A stretch of DNA of 64,000 nt from Robiginitalea marina (GCF_024006985.1 NZ_JAMXIB010000003.1:186001-250000), one strand, 5' to 3'. Shown: positions 28,848 through 38,310, counted from the stretch's first letter. Translations and numbers: made by a program. The notes: generated by a model from the letters alone, not told the origin.

Positions 28848-29600
28848 TTACAGGACTGCTTCCTGTTTGATCCAGTCATAGCCCTTTTCCTCGAGCTCAA
28901 GGGCCAGTTCCTTGGTGCCGGACTTCGCGATCTTGCCATTGTGCAACACATGCACGAAATCGGGCACGATGTATTCCAGGAGCCTCTGGTAATGGGTGAT
29001 TACAATGACGGCGTTTTCAGGGGTGCGCAATTTGTTCACCCCATTGGCCACGATGCGCAGGGCATCGATATCGAGGCCGGAATCCGTTTCATCGAGGATG
29101 GCCAGTTTGGGTTCCAGCATGGCCATCTGGAAGATTTCATTCCGTTTTTTCTCCCCACCCGAGAACCCTTCATTGAGGGATCGGGAGAGGAACTTGCGGT
29201 CGATATCGAGCAGTTCGGCTTTCTCCCGGATCATCTTGAGCATCTGGTTGGCGGGCATTTCCTCCAGGCCCCTGGCTTTGCGGGTTTCGTTGATCGCCGT
29301 GCGGATAAAATTGGTGACCGTTACCCCCGGGATTTCCACGGGATACTGGAAGGAGAGGAAAATCCCTTTATGGGCCCGCTCTTCAGGGGCCATATCATCG
29401 AGGTCTTCCCCATCAAATTCGATCTTCCCACGGGTAATTTGGAAGTCCTCCCTTCCGGCTATCACAGAAGCCAGGGTACTTTTACCCGAGCCGTTGGGGC
29501 CCATGATGGCATGGATTTCTCCGGGGTTTACTTCCAGGTTGATCCCTTTCAGGATCTTTTTGTCCTCTACACTGGCGTGCAGGTTTTTTATTTTCAACAT
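28848..29600 (-). CDS. sufC: Fe-S cluster assembly ATPase SufC
   Basis: SufC is the soluble ABC-type ATPase that drives SufBCD. Walker A is [16 protein letters not shown], the family signature is [15 protein letters not shown], and Walker B is [16 protein letters not shown], the SUF version with DETDSG. The H-loop is [11 protein letters not shown]. Length is 250 residues. Unlike most SUF operons, it is separated from sufB by an extra gene, with only 5 bases between that gene and sufC. Confidence 0.96.
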   Translation of the reverse strand: MLKIKNLHASVEDKKILKGINLEVNPGEIHAIMGPNGSGKSTLASVIAGREDFQITRGKIEFDGEDLDDMAPEERAHKGIFLSFQYPVEIPGVTVTNFIRTAINETRKARGLEEMPANQMLKMIREKAELLDIDRKFLSRSLNEGFSGGEKKRNEIFQMAMLEPKLAILDETDSGLDIDALRIVANGVNKLRTPENAVIVITHYQRLLEYIVPDFVHVLHNGKIAKSGTKELALELEEKGYDWIKQEAVL

Positions 29601-29605
29601 AGCGA

Positions 29606-30499
29606 TTACTTTAAATAGTTTGGCGCCTTCGGCATTTTTTCAAAATCGTCCCTGCTGTGTTGCAGGATTACCCTCGCCCCTGTCGAATCGGCAAAAGCCT
29701 CAAAGACTTCCATGCTGGCAAGGGTTTGTTTTACATCCGTATTGAAGATGGGGACCCGCTTGTGGAGCCTGTTCAGCGACAGGTGGTACAGGTCACCACT
29801 CAAAAGTATCGGCCCGGCCTCCGGGAGGTTTAGGAACAGGGCGCAATGGCCTGGCGTATGGCCCGGCAGGAACTTGATCACTACCGTCCCGTCCCCGAAA
29901 ACATCGTGGTCCCCGGTAAACTTGCGGATCTTTTTCAGGTCGTTTACCGCATTGTACATGTCGGGTTGCTGTTCCCGCACTTCTTTGCTCATCACCCAGT
30001 CATACTCCTGCTTTTGAACAAGCCAGGTAGCCCCGGGCAGGGCTTCCGCATGCCCGCTATGGTCAAAATGGGTATGGGAAAGCGCCAGGAAGTCAATATC
30101 CTCCGGCGACATCCCTATCTGCGCCAACTGGGTGTGCACGGAATCGGATCGCGACACGGTAAAGCTGCCGTCAGGGGAGGTGAATGGTTCCTTCATGGCC
30201 ACCAGGGCCTCGGAAAGGCCTGCATCCCACATCAGGGTCCCTTTGGGGTGTTGCACCACATAGAAGGCATCAGCAAATTTACTGGTCTGTCCCCGGTAGG
30301 CAGAGTCCTGCGCAAAGAGCTCCAGGTTGTTTACCTGTACGGTGCCCCCGTCGAAGGTATACAGCCTGATCCCGGGTCGCTGCCCGGTACCGGCGTCGGC
30401 CATTGAGAGGTCCTTTGCCCCTCCCTGTTTGCAGGAGGCCAGGGTTGCCAGGAGGGCCATCCCCCCAAAAATTATGTTCAGGCTCAGCTTCATAGTCAT
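29606..30499 (-). CDS. MBL-fold metallo-hydrolase lipoprotein (AHL-lactonase-like) lodged between sufB and sufC
   Basis: The zinc motif [14 protein letters not shown] (HxHxDH) and the further ligands [13 protein letters not shown] and LLSGDLYHL place it in the metallo-beta-lactamase superfamily, nearest to N-acyl-homoserine-lactonase-type hydrolases. The N-terminus is a lipoprotein signal with lipobox LASC, so the enzyme is exported, unlike the cytosolic SUF proteins around it. The start lies 2 bases after sufB and its end 5 bases before sufC; cotranscription is nearly certain. ATGs at 30499 and 30493 are both possible. The substrate is unknown; lactonase activity is a family guess. Confidence 0.88.
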   Translation of the reverse strand: MTMKLSLNIIFGGMALLATLASCKQGGAKDLSMADAGTGQRPGIRLYTFDGGTVQVNNLELFAQDSAYRGQTSKFADAFYVVQHPKGTLMWDAGLSEALVAMKEPFTSPDGSFTVSRSDSVHTQLAQIGMSPEDIDFLALSHTHFDHSGHAEALPGATWLVQKQEYDWVMSKEVREQQPDMYNAVNDLKKIRKFTGDHDVFGDGTVVIKFLPGHTPGHCALFLNLPEAGPILLSGDLYHLSLNRLHKRVPIFNTDVKQTLASMEVFEAFADSTGARVILQHSRDDFEKMPKAPNYLK

Positions 30500-30501
30500 G
30501 G

Positions 30502-31947
30502 TTATCCTACAGATCCTTCCAGGCTGATTTCCAATAATTTTTGTGCTTCCACCGCAAATTCCATCGGCAGTTTGTTCAGGACTTCCTTGCTGAAGCCGTT
30601 CACAATCAGGGCAATGGCTTTTTCGGTGTCGATCCCCCTTTGGTTGCAGTAAAAGATCTGGTCTTCCCCGATTTTACTCGTGGTCGCCTCGTGCTCAATT
30701 TGGGCGGTCTTGTTCTTTACCTCGATGTACGGGAAGGTATGTGCCCCGCAACGATCGCCCATCAGCAGGGAATCGCACTGGGAAAAGTTCCTCGCGTTGG
30801 TTGCCCTGGGGTTGATCTGCACCAGGCCCCGATAGCTGTTCTGAGACTGGCCGGCAGAGATCCCCTTTGAAATGATCGTACTGCGGGTGTTTTTCCCAAG
30901 GTGGATCATTTTGGTCCCGGTGTCGGCCTGCTGGTGGTTATTGGTAACGGCGATGGAATAGAATTCCCCGATGGAATTATCGCCTTTCAGGACGCAGGAG
31001 GGGTACTTCCAGGTAATGGCAGAACCGGTTTCGACCTGTGTCCAGGAAATTTTCGCATTGGTTTCGCAAAGGCCCCTTTTGGTGACGAAATTATACACGC
31101 CCCCGCGGCCTTCCCGGTCGCCGGGAAACCAGTTTTGTACGGTGGAGTACTTGATTTCAGCGTTGTCCAGGGCGATGAGTTCCACCACGGCTGCGTGGAG
31201 CTGGTTTTCATCCCGGGACGGGGCAGTGCAGCCCTCAAGGTAGCTCACATAACTCCCTTCATCAGCGATGACCAGGGTGCGTTCGAATTGCCCGGTACCC
31301 GCCTGGTTGATGCGGAAATAGGTCGAGAGTTCCATGGGGCAGCGCACCCCTTTGGGGATATAGCAGAAGGAACCATCTGAAAAAACGGCGGAGTTAAGGG
31401 CTGCGTAGAAGTTGTCTTTCTGCGGCACCACGCTGCCGATATATTTCTGCACCAGTTCGGGGTGCTCCTTTATCGCCTCGGAAATGGAACAAAAGATGAT
31501 CCCTTTTTCCGCCAGGGTCTTTTTGAAGGTGGTGGCGACAGAAACGGAATCCATCACCACGTCCACGGCAACCCCGGCCAGTTTTTTTTGCTCCTCCATC
31601 GGGATTCCCAGCTTTTTGAAGGTTTCCAGCAGTTCCGGGTCCACTTCGTCCAGGCTGTCGTATTTCGGCTTTTTGTTCGGGGCCGAGTAATAAGAGATGT
31701 TTTGGAAGTCGGGTTTTTTATAGCGGATGTTTGCCCACTCCGGTTCCTCCATTTCCTTCCAGGCCTTGAAAGCCTCCAGGCGCCACAAGGTCATCCACTC
31801 GGGTTCCTCCTTCTTTTTGGAGATGGCGATAACGATGTCTTCATTCAGTCCTTTGGGGAAGGTATCCGACTCGATGTCGGTATAGAAACCATATTCGTAT
31901 TCCTTGGTCTCCAGTTCCTTCTTCAGTTCTTCTTCGGTATAAGCCAT
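30502..31947 (-). CDS. sufB: Fe-S cluster assembly protein SufB
   Basis: SufB is the main scaffold on which SUF builds Fe-S clusters. Diagnostic segments are [20 protein letters not shown], with the cysteine that accepts sulfur, and [20 protein letters not shown], with the cluster-ligand cysteine. Its C-terminus reads [20 protein letters not shown]. Length (481 residues) fits. It lies downstream of sufA. Confidence 0.97.
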   Translation of the reverse strand: MAYTEEELKKELETKEYEYGFYTDIESDTFPKGLNEDIVIAISKKKEEPEWMTLWRLEAFKAWKEMEEPEWANIRYKKPDFQNISYYSAPNKKPKYDSLDEVDPELLETFKKLGIPMEEQKKLAGVAVDVVMDSVSVATTFKKTLAEKGIIFCSISEAIKEHPELVQKYIGSVVPQKDNFYAALNSAVFSDGSFCYIPKGVRCPMELSTYFRINQAGTGQFERTLVIADEGSYVSYLEGCTAPSRDENQLHAAVVELIALDNAEIKYSTVQNWFPGDREGRGGVYNFVTKRGLCETNAKISWTQVETGSAITWKYPSCVLKGDNSIGEFYSIAVTNNHQQADTGTKMIHLGKNTRSTIISKGISAGQSQNSYRGLVQINPRATNARNFSQCDSLLMGDRCGAHTFPYIEVKNKTAQIEHEATTSKIGEDQIFYCNQRGIDTEKAIALIVNGFSKEVLNKLPMEFAVEAQKLLEISLEGSVG

Positions 31948-32015
31948 ATTCTCTGGGTTACTGGGGGGCCTTATTCACAGGGCGGCCTGCCCATGGGTTA
32001 TTGTATACCTGACGG

Positions 32016-32345
32016 TCAGAGGGAGAAACTCTCCCCGCACCCGCAGGTGCGTTGTGCGTTGGGGTTGTTGAACACAAAGCCCTTGCCGTTGAGCCCGCCG
32101 GAATATTCCAGGATCGTGCCCACCAGGTAAAGGAAGCTTTTCTTGTCTACAATGATCCTCACATCGTTGTCCTCGAAAACTTTATCCGTCTCACTCAGGT
32201 CGCGGTCGAACCGCAACTCATAGGACAAACCACTGCAGCCACCGCTTTTCACCCCTACCCGCACATAATCGGTGCTGATGTCAAAGCCTTCCTCCTGCAT
32301 GAGGGAAACCACTTTTTTCCTGGCGGTATCGGAAACCTTGATCAT
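32016..32345 (-). CDS. sufA: Iron-sulfur carrier SufA/IscA (HesB family)
   Basis: This A-type carrier hands Fe-S clusters to target enzymes. The three conserved cysteines are C37 (VKSGGCSGLSY), C101 and C103 (TCGCGESFSL at the very end). Length is 109 residues. It is first in the minus-strand SUF operon, 29 bases downstream of a perfect -7 element, and 68 bases ahead of sufB. No Rrf2/SufR repressor gene is next to it. Confidence 0.95.
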   Translation of the reverse strand: MIKVSDTARKKVVSLMQEEGFDISTDYVRVGVKSGGCSGLSYELRFDRDLSETDKVFEDNDVRIIVDKKSFLYLVGTILEYSGGLNGKGFVFNNPNAQRTCGCGESFSL

Positions 32346-32374
32346 TCTTAATTGGATTTAATCTAAATAGCTTA

Positions 32375-32382
32375 CAAATATA
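32375..32382 (-). promoter_or_regulatory. Promoter of the SUF operon (TTG-N21-TATATTTG)
   Basis: On the minus strand a perfect TANNTTTG (TATATTTG) lies 29 bases before sufA, with a TTG 21 bases upstream in the range accepted for the flavobacterial -33 element. This is the only good promoter found for the eight SUF genes downstream. Confidence 0.6.
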
Positions 32383-32568
32383 GCAAGAACAGCGGATTCT
32401 ACACAATCCCTAACATTAATATAACGTATCCGGATATTGGCAATCGTTATAGGTGTCTTTGGGGAAATGCCGCTTCGCCGGCCAGGGCCATCCTGCCTTT
32501 AGCCCGGGAGTAAGGAAGGGCCTTTTTCTTTTTGAGGCCCTTATGCCTGTTGTACCGCGCAAGGGTAT

Positions 32569-32576
32569 TATTTTTG
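32569..32576 (+). promoter_or_regulatory. -7 element (TATTTTTG) 4 bases before the thiL start
   Basis: This is a perfect TANNTTTG, with TTG about 16 bases upstream. The start codon follows only 4 bases later, so the transcript would begin at or next to the ATG: a leaderless message, or a sign that translation starts further in. Confidence 0.5.
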
Positions 32577-32580
32577 CCTT

Positions 32581-33630
32581 ATGCTGGAAAACAAAGACCC
32601 CAACCGTACCGACCTCCGGGAACTTGGAGAATTCGGGCTCATCGACCATCTGACCCAGGGCCTTACGCAGTCGCAGCCATCAACCATAAAAGGGGTTGGG
32701 GACGATGCCGCCGTAGTGGACATCGGCGGCAAATACCTCGGCATCACCACGGATATGCTGGTGGAGGGCGTTCATTTTGACCTTGGCTACACGCCGCTGA
32801 AGCATCTTGGCTACAAGGCAGTGGTGGTGAACCTCAGCGACGTGTATGCCATGAACATGCAGCCCACCCAGGTTACCGTGTCCCTTGCGGTTTCCAATCG
32901 CTTTCCCCTCGAGGCGCTGGAGGAGCTTTATTCCGGTATCGCGCTGGCTTCGCGGATCTACGGGGTTGATGTGGTGGGCGGGGACACTACGTCATCCAAC
33001 AAGGGGATGATCCTTTCCATTACGGCTCTGGGCTTTGGAAAGCCGGAAAAAGTGGCCTACCGCAGCGGGGCGAAGCCCAATGACCTGCTGGTGGTCAGCG
33101 GCGACCTGGGCGGGGCCTATCTCGGCCTGCAGGTCCTGAAGCGGGAACACGAGGTCGTAAAGGTAAACCCGGCGCACCAGCCAGACCTCGGCGCGTACCA
33201 CTACCTTGTGGAAAGGCAGTTGAAACCTGAAGCCCGCAAAGATGTTATCGCCCTGCTGGAGGGACTGGAGGTTACGCCCACTTCGATGATCGATATCAGC
33301 GACGGCCTTTCCTCGGAAATCCTCCATCTCTGCAAATCAAGTGGAACGGGTTGCCGGTTGTATGAAGACAAAATCCCGCTCGACCCTATGGTAATCAGTA
33401 CCTGTGAAGAGTTCAGCCTCGACGCCACCCTGGTCGCCCTAAGCGGTGGCGAGGATTACGAATTGCTGTTTACGATTGACCAGAAGGATTTTCCGAAGGT
33501 AAAGGGCAACCCAAACCTTACGGTAATCGGACATATGACGGATCAGGGGGAAGGGGCAAATCTGGTTTCAAGGAGCGGTTCCAGTATTCCGCTCACCGCC
33601 CAGGGCTGGAACGCTTTTCAGGGCGAATAG
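32581..33630 (+). CDS. thiL: Thiamine-phosphate kinase
   Basis: ThiL phosphorylates thiamine monophosphate to the active diphosphate cofactor. The first block is LGEFGLIDHLTQ, then GVGDDAAVVDI (ATP/Mg aspartates), TTDMLVEGVHFDL, and VVNLSDVYAMNMQPTQ. The C-terminal SGGEDYELLFT closes the family pattern. Length is 349 residues. The ATG lies directly behind a promoter box, with no ribosome-binding site visible, so initiation may be leaderless. The other thiamine genes are elsewhere. Confidence 0.95.
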   Translation: MLENKDPNRTDLRELGEFGLIDHLTQGLTQSQPSTIKGVGDDAAVVDIGGKYLGITTDMLVEGVHFDLGYTPLKHLGYKAVVVNLSDVYAMNMQPTQVTVSLAVSNRFPLEALEELYSGIALASRIYGVDVVGGDTTSSNKGMILSITALGFGKPEKVAYRSGAKPNDLLVVSGDLGGAYLGLQVLKREHEVVKVNPAHQPDLGAYHYLVERQLKPEARKDVIALLEGLEVTPTSMIDISDGLSSEILHLCKSSGTGCRLYEDKIPLDPMVISTCEEFSLDATLVALSGGEDYELLFTIDQKDFPKVKGNPNLTVIGHMTDQGEGANLVSRSGSSIPLTAQGWNAFQGE

Positions 33631-33633
33631 GGA

Positions 33634-33855
33634 TCAGGCCACTTGCTGCGGCCTGTGGCTGTGCCTTTTTTGATAGATATTTTCCAGGGTTTCGTTGATT
33701 TCCCTGAGTTCGGGGGTGAGGAGGGAGAGGTTGCCGCTGGCATCTGTGGTCACCTGTTTCCCGCAGTGGACACAGGAGTATTCCTTGATGTGGGAGGTCA
33801 CACTTTTGGAGATCCTGAAGTGGTGGCCGAAAAGGGAGCAGAAGAATTTCTTCAT
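33634..33855 (-). CDS. Small zinc-ribbon-like protein
   Basis: This is a 73-residue protein with the pattern FFCSLFGHHFRISK, then YSCVHCGKQVTTDASGN. The CxxC pair and an N-terminal Cys/His pair could bind zinc. The C-terminal part (LTPELREINETLENIYQKR) is helical. Similar short proteins occur in flavobacteria without known role. It converges with thiL, three bases separating the ends. No good promoter element was found in front of it. Confidence 0.75.
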   Translation of the reverse strand: MKKFFCSLFGHHFRISKSVTSHIKEYSCVHCGKQVTTDASGNLSLLTPELREINETLENIYQKRHSHRPQQVA

Positions 33856-34058
33856 GGCGTAGGTGTTTGGGTTCGAAAGTCCTCCGGGGGGTTGAACCTT
33901 TCAGCGGAGGCGGGGATTTAGTTCACAAGTAGGCATGTATTTCCGTTAAACTAACATTCAACGTACGGAATCGCGGAATTATTGGACCACACCGACTGTT
34001 TTTTATAATTTTTCGACAAAGGGGCGTGAAGTTAAAAAAGATTGGCGTAATTCCAAAA
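33856..34058. other. Divergent intergenic region between the zinc-ribbon gene and brnQ
   Basis: About 200 bases hold no gene. On the plus strand TTG (33982-33984) is followed at about 21 bases by TAATTTTT (34006-34013), a weak promoter candidate for brnQ. Nothing else was recognised. Confidence 0.35.
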
Positions 34059-35330
34059 ATGAAACGAAGCGCAGACTGGATCCTGGCCCTGGCCCTGTTT
34101 TCCCTTTTTTTCGGGGCAGGAAACCTGATCCTTCCCCCCCAGCTCGGATACCGGTCCGGGGCCCTGTGGTGGCTTACCGGGATCGGTTTCAGCCTTTCAG
34201 CGGTTTTGATCCCCATGTTGGGGATCCTCGCCCATGCCCGGTTGCAGGGGGGTATGTATGACTTTGGCCGGAAAGTTTCCCCGGCCTTCAGCCTGGGGTA
34301 TTGCTTCCTGGTTTACGGCATTTCCATCGCTCTCCCTTCCCCCCGGACGGCCTCCGTTACCCATGAAATGGCCATTGCCCCTTTTTTTGGGACCCCCTCT
34401 CTGCTGACCAGCCTGGTGTATTTTGCCCTGGTTTACCTGTTGGTGATCAGGAGGTCGCAGATCGCCCCCCTTATCGGAAAGCTCCTTACCCCGGCCATCC
34501 TTTTGGTGCTCCTGCTGCTTATCGGCAGTGTGGTCTTCCTGGCTCCTGGAGGGCCGGGGCCGGTTACCATAGCGCACCCCCTTAGCGAAGGGCTGCTGGA
34601 AGGATACCAGACTTTTGATGCCATAGGGGCTGTGGTGGTAGGAGGGGTTATCCTGGTTTCCCTGAACCTCGAGCACCCGGGCCTCGGAGTGCGGGAGCGT
34701 TTCCTGCACCTTTCAAGGGCTGGCTGGCTCGCCGGGCTGGGGTTGTTCCTGCTGTACGCCGGGCTCCTGTTTTCAGGGGCCCTCCTCTACGGGTCGGTGG
34801 ACGGAAATGGGAGCCGCACAGAAATCCTCCGGGGCATGAGCACCTGGGCCCTGGGGCATTCCGGAAATATCTTCCTGAGCATCCTGATCAGCCTGGCGTG
34901 TTTTACCACCGCGGTGGGCATCATAACCGGCACCGCGGATTTCATGCAATCGCGTTTCCGGGGGTCTTCAGGGGCATACCGGCTTACCGCCCTGGCCGGA
35001 TGCGCCCTGGGGGTGCTGATGGGGCAGCTCCCGGTAGATTACATCATCGCCGTGGCCCTTCCTGCCCTGATGTTCATCTACCCCCTGACCATTGCCCTGA
35101 TTGTACTGAATGCGCTTCCAGGGGAATGGTCCCCCCCGGGGGTTTTCAAAATCGTGGTCTTTACCGTCCTGGTCTTCAGCGTTCCCCCTTTCCTGCAAAG
35201 CGTGGGATGGGATGCAGCCGGTGACTGGGGCTCCGGGTGGTTGCCCCTTGAGCAATATCAAATGGGCTGGGTATTACCCGGGATTGTGGCCTTTGCCGCA
35301 GGCCACCTCCTTGTCCGAAGCAAACCTTAG
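34059..35330 (+). CDS. brnQ: Branched-chain amino acid transporter BrnQ (LIVCS family carrier II)
   Basis: This Na+- or H+-coupled importer of leucine, isoleucine and valine spans the inner membrane about twelve times. The start block FSLFFGAGNLILPPQLGYRSG is the family hallmark, with the glycine-rich region FTTAVGIITGTADFMQ later. The ATG at 34059 (MKRSADWILALAL) gives 423 residues; a GTG at 34026 would add eleven basic residues without family support. Confidence 0.93.
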   Translation: MKRSADWILALALFSLFFGAGNLILPPQLGYRSGALWWLTGIGFSLSAVLIPMLGILAHARLQGGMYDFGRKVSPAFSLGYCFLVYGISIALPSPRTASVTHEMAIAPFFGTPSLLTSLVYFALVYLLVIRRSQIAPLIGKLLTPAILLVLLLLIGSVVFLAPGGPGPVTIAHPLSEGLLEGYQTFDAIGAVVVGGVILVSLNLEHPGLGVRERFLHLSRAGWLAGLGLFLLYAGLLFSGALLYGSVDGNGSRTEILRGMSTWALGHSGNIFLSILISLACFTTAVGIITGTADFMQSRFRGSSGAYRLTALAGCALGVLMGQLPVDYIIAVALPALMFIYPLTIALIVLNALPGEWSPPGVFKIVVFTVLVFSVPPFLQSVGWDAAGDWGSGWLPLEQYQMGWVLPGIVAFAAGHLLVRSKP

Positions 35331-35416
35331 TACAGTTTTAATTGCTCCCGGAGCGCCAGGGCCCATTTTACGGTTTTGCGTTTATGGATTAAGTTTACCA
35401 AAACATTGAACCCGGT

Positions 35417-35962
35417 ATGATCGCATATTACGGCTATATCAAGGCCCTCCACCTGATTTTCATGGTAGCCTGGTTTGCAGGCCTCTTCTATATGCCCAGA
35501 TTGTTTATCTACCATATTGAAGCCGGGGCGAGGCCCCAGGCGGAAGGGAAAGTGCTTTCAGACCAGTTCCGCATCATGGAGCGCCGCCTGTGGTATATCA
35601 TTACCTGGCCTGCAGCCGTGCTGTGCACCTTCTTCGCCCTGTGGCTGCTCTGGATCAACCCGGCCCTGCTCCAGCAGGGCTGGATGCACCTGAAACTGGG
35701 CTTTATCGCGCTGTTGTTTGCCTACCATGGAAAAACCCACCAAATGTACCTCCGCTTCCAGGGGGATGACATCCGTTACACCTCCGACTTCATGCGGATC
35801 TGGAATGAAGGGGCCACCCTGGTCCTGTTCGCTGTGGTCTTCCTCGCGGTGTTGAAAAGCAGTTTGCAGTGGCTTTACGGACTGGCCGGCCTGTTCGTGC
35901 TCGGGGGGCTACTGATGCTTGGGATCAGGGCCTACAAAAAGGTGCGGGAGCGCAAAGGCTGA
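35417..35962 (+). CDS. hemJ: Protoporphyrinogen IX oxidase HemJ (CopD-like family)
   Basis: HemJ oxidises protoporphyrinogen IX to protoporphyrin IX in the membrane. The 181-residue protein has four or five hydrophobic segments. Conserved histidines are in the first (YIKALHLIFMVAWFAGLFYM) and in LGFIALLFAYHGKTHQ, with the basic motif MERRLWYIITWP. It is close to the family length. It supplies the step between HemF and HemH. It stands 18 kb from the hem operon beside brnQ. Confidence 0.9.
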   Translation: MIAYYGYIKALHLIFMVAWFAGLFYMPRLFIYHIEAGARPQAEGKVLSDQFRIMERRLWYIITWPAAVLCTFFALWLLWINPALLQQGWMHLKLGFIALLFAYHGKTHQMYLRFQGDDIRYTSDFMRIWNEGATLVLFAVVFLAVLKSSLQWLYGLAGLFVLGGLLMLGIRAYKKVRERKG

Positions 35963-36032
35963 TCCGTCCCGGCCCGAACGGGGCAGGATCTTCAGGCTGG
36001 GGATAACCCCCTTATTTTGGCGTGATTATTGC

Positions 36033-36040
36033 TATCTTTA
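36033..36040 (+). promoter_or_regulatory. Near-consensus promoter of the NtrY-like kinase gene (TTTG-N-TATCTTTA)
   Basis: TATCTTTA is one base from TANNTTTG, and a TTTG lies upstream at 36016-36019. The predicted transcript start (near 36046) excludes the frame opening at 36029 and leaves the TTG at 36059 as the first usable start. Confidence 0.5.
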
Positions 36041-36058
36041 CGGGTAAATCCAAAGAAC

Positions 36059-37531
36059 TTGTTCAGGAAGGTATCATTGCGGTCGAGGATCTTTGTTTCC
36101 ATGATCCTGCTGGTCCTGATCGCTTCGGTCCTGATTGCCGGGGTTACGGTGTTCCAGTACAAGGAACAGTCGAGGGACTACCACGAAGACCGGCTGGGCA
36201 GGAAGGAGGACCAGATTCGGCAGTCCATCACCTTCGCGCTGCAACGGACCACCTACCCGATCAATACCAAAAACCTCGCCCTGATCTTCAGGGACGAAAT
36301 CTATCGCATCGCCATCACGGAAGATGCCAATTTCAATATCTATGACCTGGAAGGAAGGCTGATCAAAAGCTCCCGCCCCAAATTCGAGAATGATTCGGTT
36401 TCCCTGCGCCTTGAGCCCTATGTGCTGGATTCCCTCAAACACCGCCTCGACAAGCGCTATGTCGAAGCCAGTGCGGCGGCAGGCTATAAATACCAGGCGT
36501 CCTATTCCTACATCACCGACAGCCATTTCAAGCCCATTGGGATCCTGAACCTCCCCTACTTCGAAGAGAACAGCTTTTACGACAAGGAGCTCAGGCAATT
36601 CCTGATGCGTTTGGGCGGGGTTTACCTGCTGATGCTGCTGCTGGCTATTTTGCTGGCGTATTTCATTTCCAAGTATATCACCCGTTCCCTGCAGACCATT
36701 TCCGATAAGTTGCGGGAAACGCGTTTGGCCCGGACCAACGAGAAAATCCTCATCAACGACCCGAGCCCCGAGATCGCCCAGTTGGTTGAGTCCTATAACG
36801 GGATGATCGACGAACTGGAACTCAGCGCTGCGAAGCTGGCCCGAAGCGAACGCGAACAGGCCTGGAGGGAAATGGCCAAACAGGTGGCCCACGAAATCAA
36901 GAATCCGCTGACCCCCATGCGGCTGAGCGTGCAGAGCTTTGAACGGAAATTCGACCCGTCGGACCCTGAGGTCGGCCAGAAAGTGGAGGAATTTTGCAAG
37001 ACCCTCATCCAACAGATCGATACCCTTAGCAGTATTTCCTCCGCGTTCTCCAATTTCGCGCAAATGCCCGCCCAGCAAAATGAAAACCTCAATGTAGTGC
37101 AGGTGGTCAAGCTCGCCCTCGATATCTTCAATGAACCCTTTATCCATTTCATGGCCGGGGAAGAAAGGGTGATAGCGAGGATGGACCGCACCCAGCTGAT
37201 CAGGGTAATCACCAACCTTGTCAAAAACGCCATACAGGCCGTGCCGGAGGTGGAAGACCCGAAAATCCTGGTCTCCGTGGCCTCTGAGGGCGACATGGTA
37301 AAAATCTCTGTGGCCGATAACGGGAAAGGCATAGGGGAGGAATTCAAGGACAAGGTCTTTGAGCCGAGGTTTACCACCAAGACCAGCGGCATGGGGCTTG
37401 GCCTGGGAATGGTCAAGACCATTGTGGAGACCTACAGGGGAAGCATAGACTTCACCTCCCAACCCGGAATGGGGACGGTGTTTACCGTAAGGATCCCTAA
37501 AACAAAATCACCCATAATCCAGTCTACATGA
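36059..37531 (+). CDS. Sensor histidine kinase, NtrY-like (TTG start)
   Basis: A basic N-terminus and a first membrane segment (IFVSMILLVLIASVLIAGV) are followed by an extracytoplasmic loop of about 130 residues and a second segment (YLLMLLLAILLAYFIS). A HAMP linker follows. The kinase core has the H-box VAHEIKNPLTPMRLS, N-box ITNLVKNAIQAV, G1 VADNGKGIGEEF and G2 TSGMGLGLGMVKTIVE. The phospho-acceptor is the His of VAHEIKNP. No ATG precedes the first membrane segment; the TTG at 36059 fits the promoter position. There is no adjacent response regulator, so the partner is unknown. The stop overlaps the next gene (ATGA). Confidence 0.9.
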   Translation: MFRKVSLRSRIFVSMILLVLIASVLIAGVTVFQYKEQSRDYHEDRLGRKEDQIRQSITFALQRTTYPINTKNLALIFRDEIYRIAITEDANFNIYDLEGRLIKSSRPKFENDSVSLRLEPYVLDSLKHRLDKRYVEASAAAGYKYQASYSYITDSHFKPIGILNLPYFEENSFYDKELRQFLMRLGGVYLLMLLLAILLAYFISKYITRSLQTISDKLRETRLARTNEKILINDPSPEIAQLVESYNGMIDELELSAAKLARSEREQAWREMAKQVAHEIKNPLTPMRLSVQSFERKFDPSDPEVGQKVEEFCKTLIQQIDTLSSISSAFSNFAQMPAQQNENLNVVQVVKLALDIFNEPFIHFMAGEERVIARMDRTQLIRVITNLVKNAIQAVPEVEDPKILVSVASEGDMVKISVADNGKGIGEEFKDKVFEPRFTTKTSGMGLGLGMVKTIVETYRGSIDFTSQPGMGTVFTVRIPKTKSPIIQST

Positions 37532-38310
37532 AATTCCAGAATGTTGCCCTAGAAATCGAAGGAAAAATTGCCCTGGTGCGGATTGACCGCCTCGAAAAAC
37601 TCAATGCCCTCAACCGACAAACCATTGAAGAGCTTGGGAAGGCCTTTAGCCGGTTGGAGGCCGACCCGGAGGTGCGGGTGATTATCCTCACGGGCTCCGG
37701 CCCCAAGGCTTTTGTGGCCGGGGCGGATATTGCCGAATTCGCCGGTTTCGATGCCCGTGAGGGAAAGGACCTGGCCCGAAAAGGGCAGCAGACGCTTTTT
37801 GACCGGGTGGAACACCTGAGAACCCCCGTCATTGCTGCGGTCAACGGGTTTGCCCTGGGGGGTGGCCTTGAACTCGCCATGGCCTGCCATATCCGGGTAG
37901 CCAGCCAGAATGCGCGGATGGGCCTGCCTGAGGTTTCCCTGGGGGTCATCCCCGGCTATGGGGGAACGCAGCGCCTTCCCCGGCTGGTAGGGAAGGGCAG
38001 GGCCCTGGAGATGATCCTCACAGGAGGGATGATCGGGGCCGAACGCGCCAGGGAATACGGCCTGGTCAACCACGTTACGGAACCCGGGGAACTGGTGGAA
38101 TTCTGTAAGGGCCTTGCCCGTGACATCGCCAAAAATTCCCCGGCGGCCATCGCCTCTGCAATAAAAGCCGTAAATGCCGGTTTTAGTAGTAACCAACCCG
38201 GTTTTCAGGCGGAAATTGAAGCCTTTGGAAATTGTTTTGCAACGGCTGACTTCCGGGAGGGCACTACGGCCTTCCTGGAAAAGCGGCCGCCTGAGTTTCC
38301 CGGGTGCTGA
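37528..38310 (+). CDS. Enoyl-CoA hydratase/isomerase family protein
   Basis: This is a 260-residue crotonase-fold protein. The oxyanion-hole segment is GPKAFVAGADIAEFAGF. The catalytic region ALGGGLELAMACHIRVAS, then GLPEVSLGVIPGYGGTQRLPRLVG, retains the two glutamates expected for hydratases. It probably hydrates enoyl-CoA in fatty-acid or amino-acid degradation. It is translationally coupled to the kinase gene (ATGA overlap), although no functional link is evident. Confidence 0.92.
   Translation: MKFQNVALEIEGKIALVRIDRLEKLNALNRQTIEELGKAFSRLEADPEVRVIILTGSGPKAFVAGADIAEFAGFDAREGKDLARKGQQTLFDRVEHLRTPVIAAVNGFALGGGLELAMACHIRVASQNARMGLPEVSLGVIPGYGGTQRLPRLVGKGRALEMILTGGMIGAERAREYGLVNHVTEPGELVEFCKGLARDIAKNSPAAIASAIKAVNAGFSSNQPGFQAEIEAFGNCFATADFREGTTAFLEKRPPEFPGC

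Noticed and set aside
33923-34216. 97-residue minus-strand frame ahead of brnQ
   Set aside because: It is rich in Arg and Pro and overlaps the brnQ start and promoter region; nothing supports it as coding.
36074-37462. 462-residue open frame on the minus strand
   Set aside because: It is the antisense of the NtrY-like kinase gene. High GC at codon positions leaves long open frames opposite real genes. Its product has no domain pattern, being rich in His, Gly and Asp.
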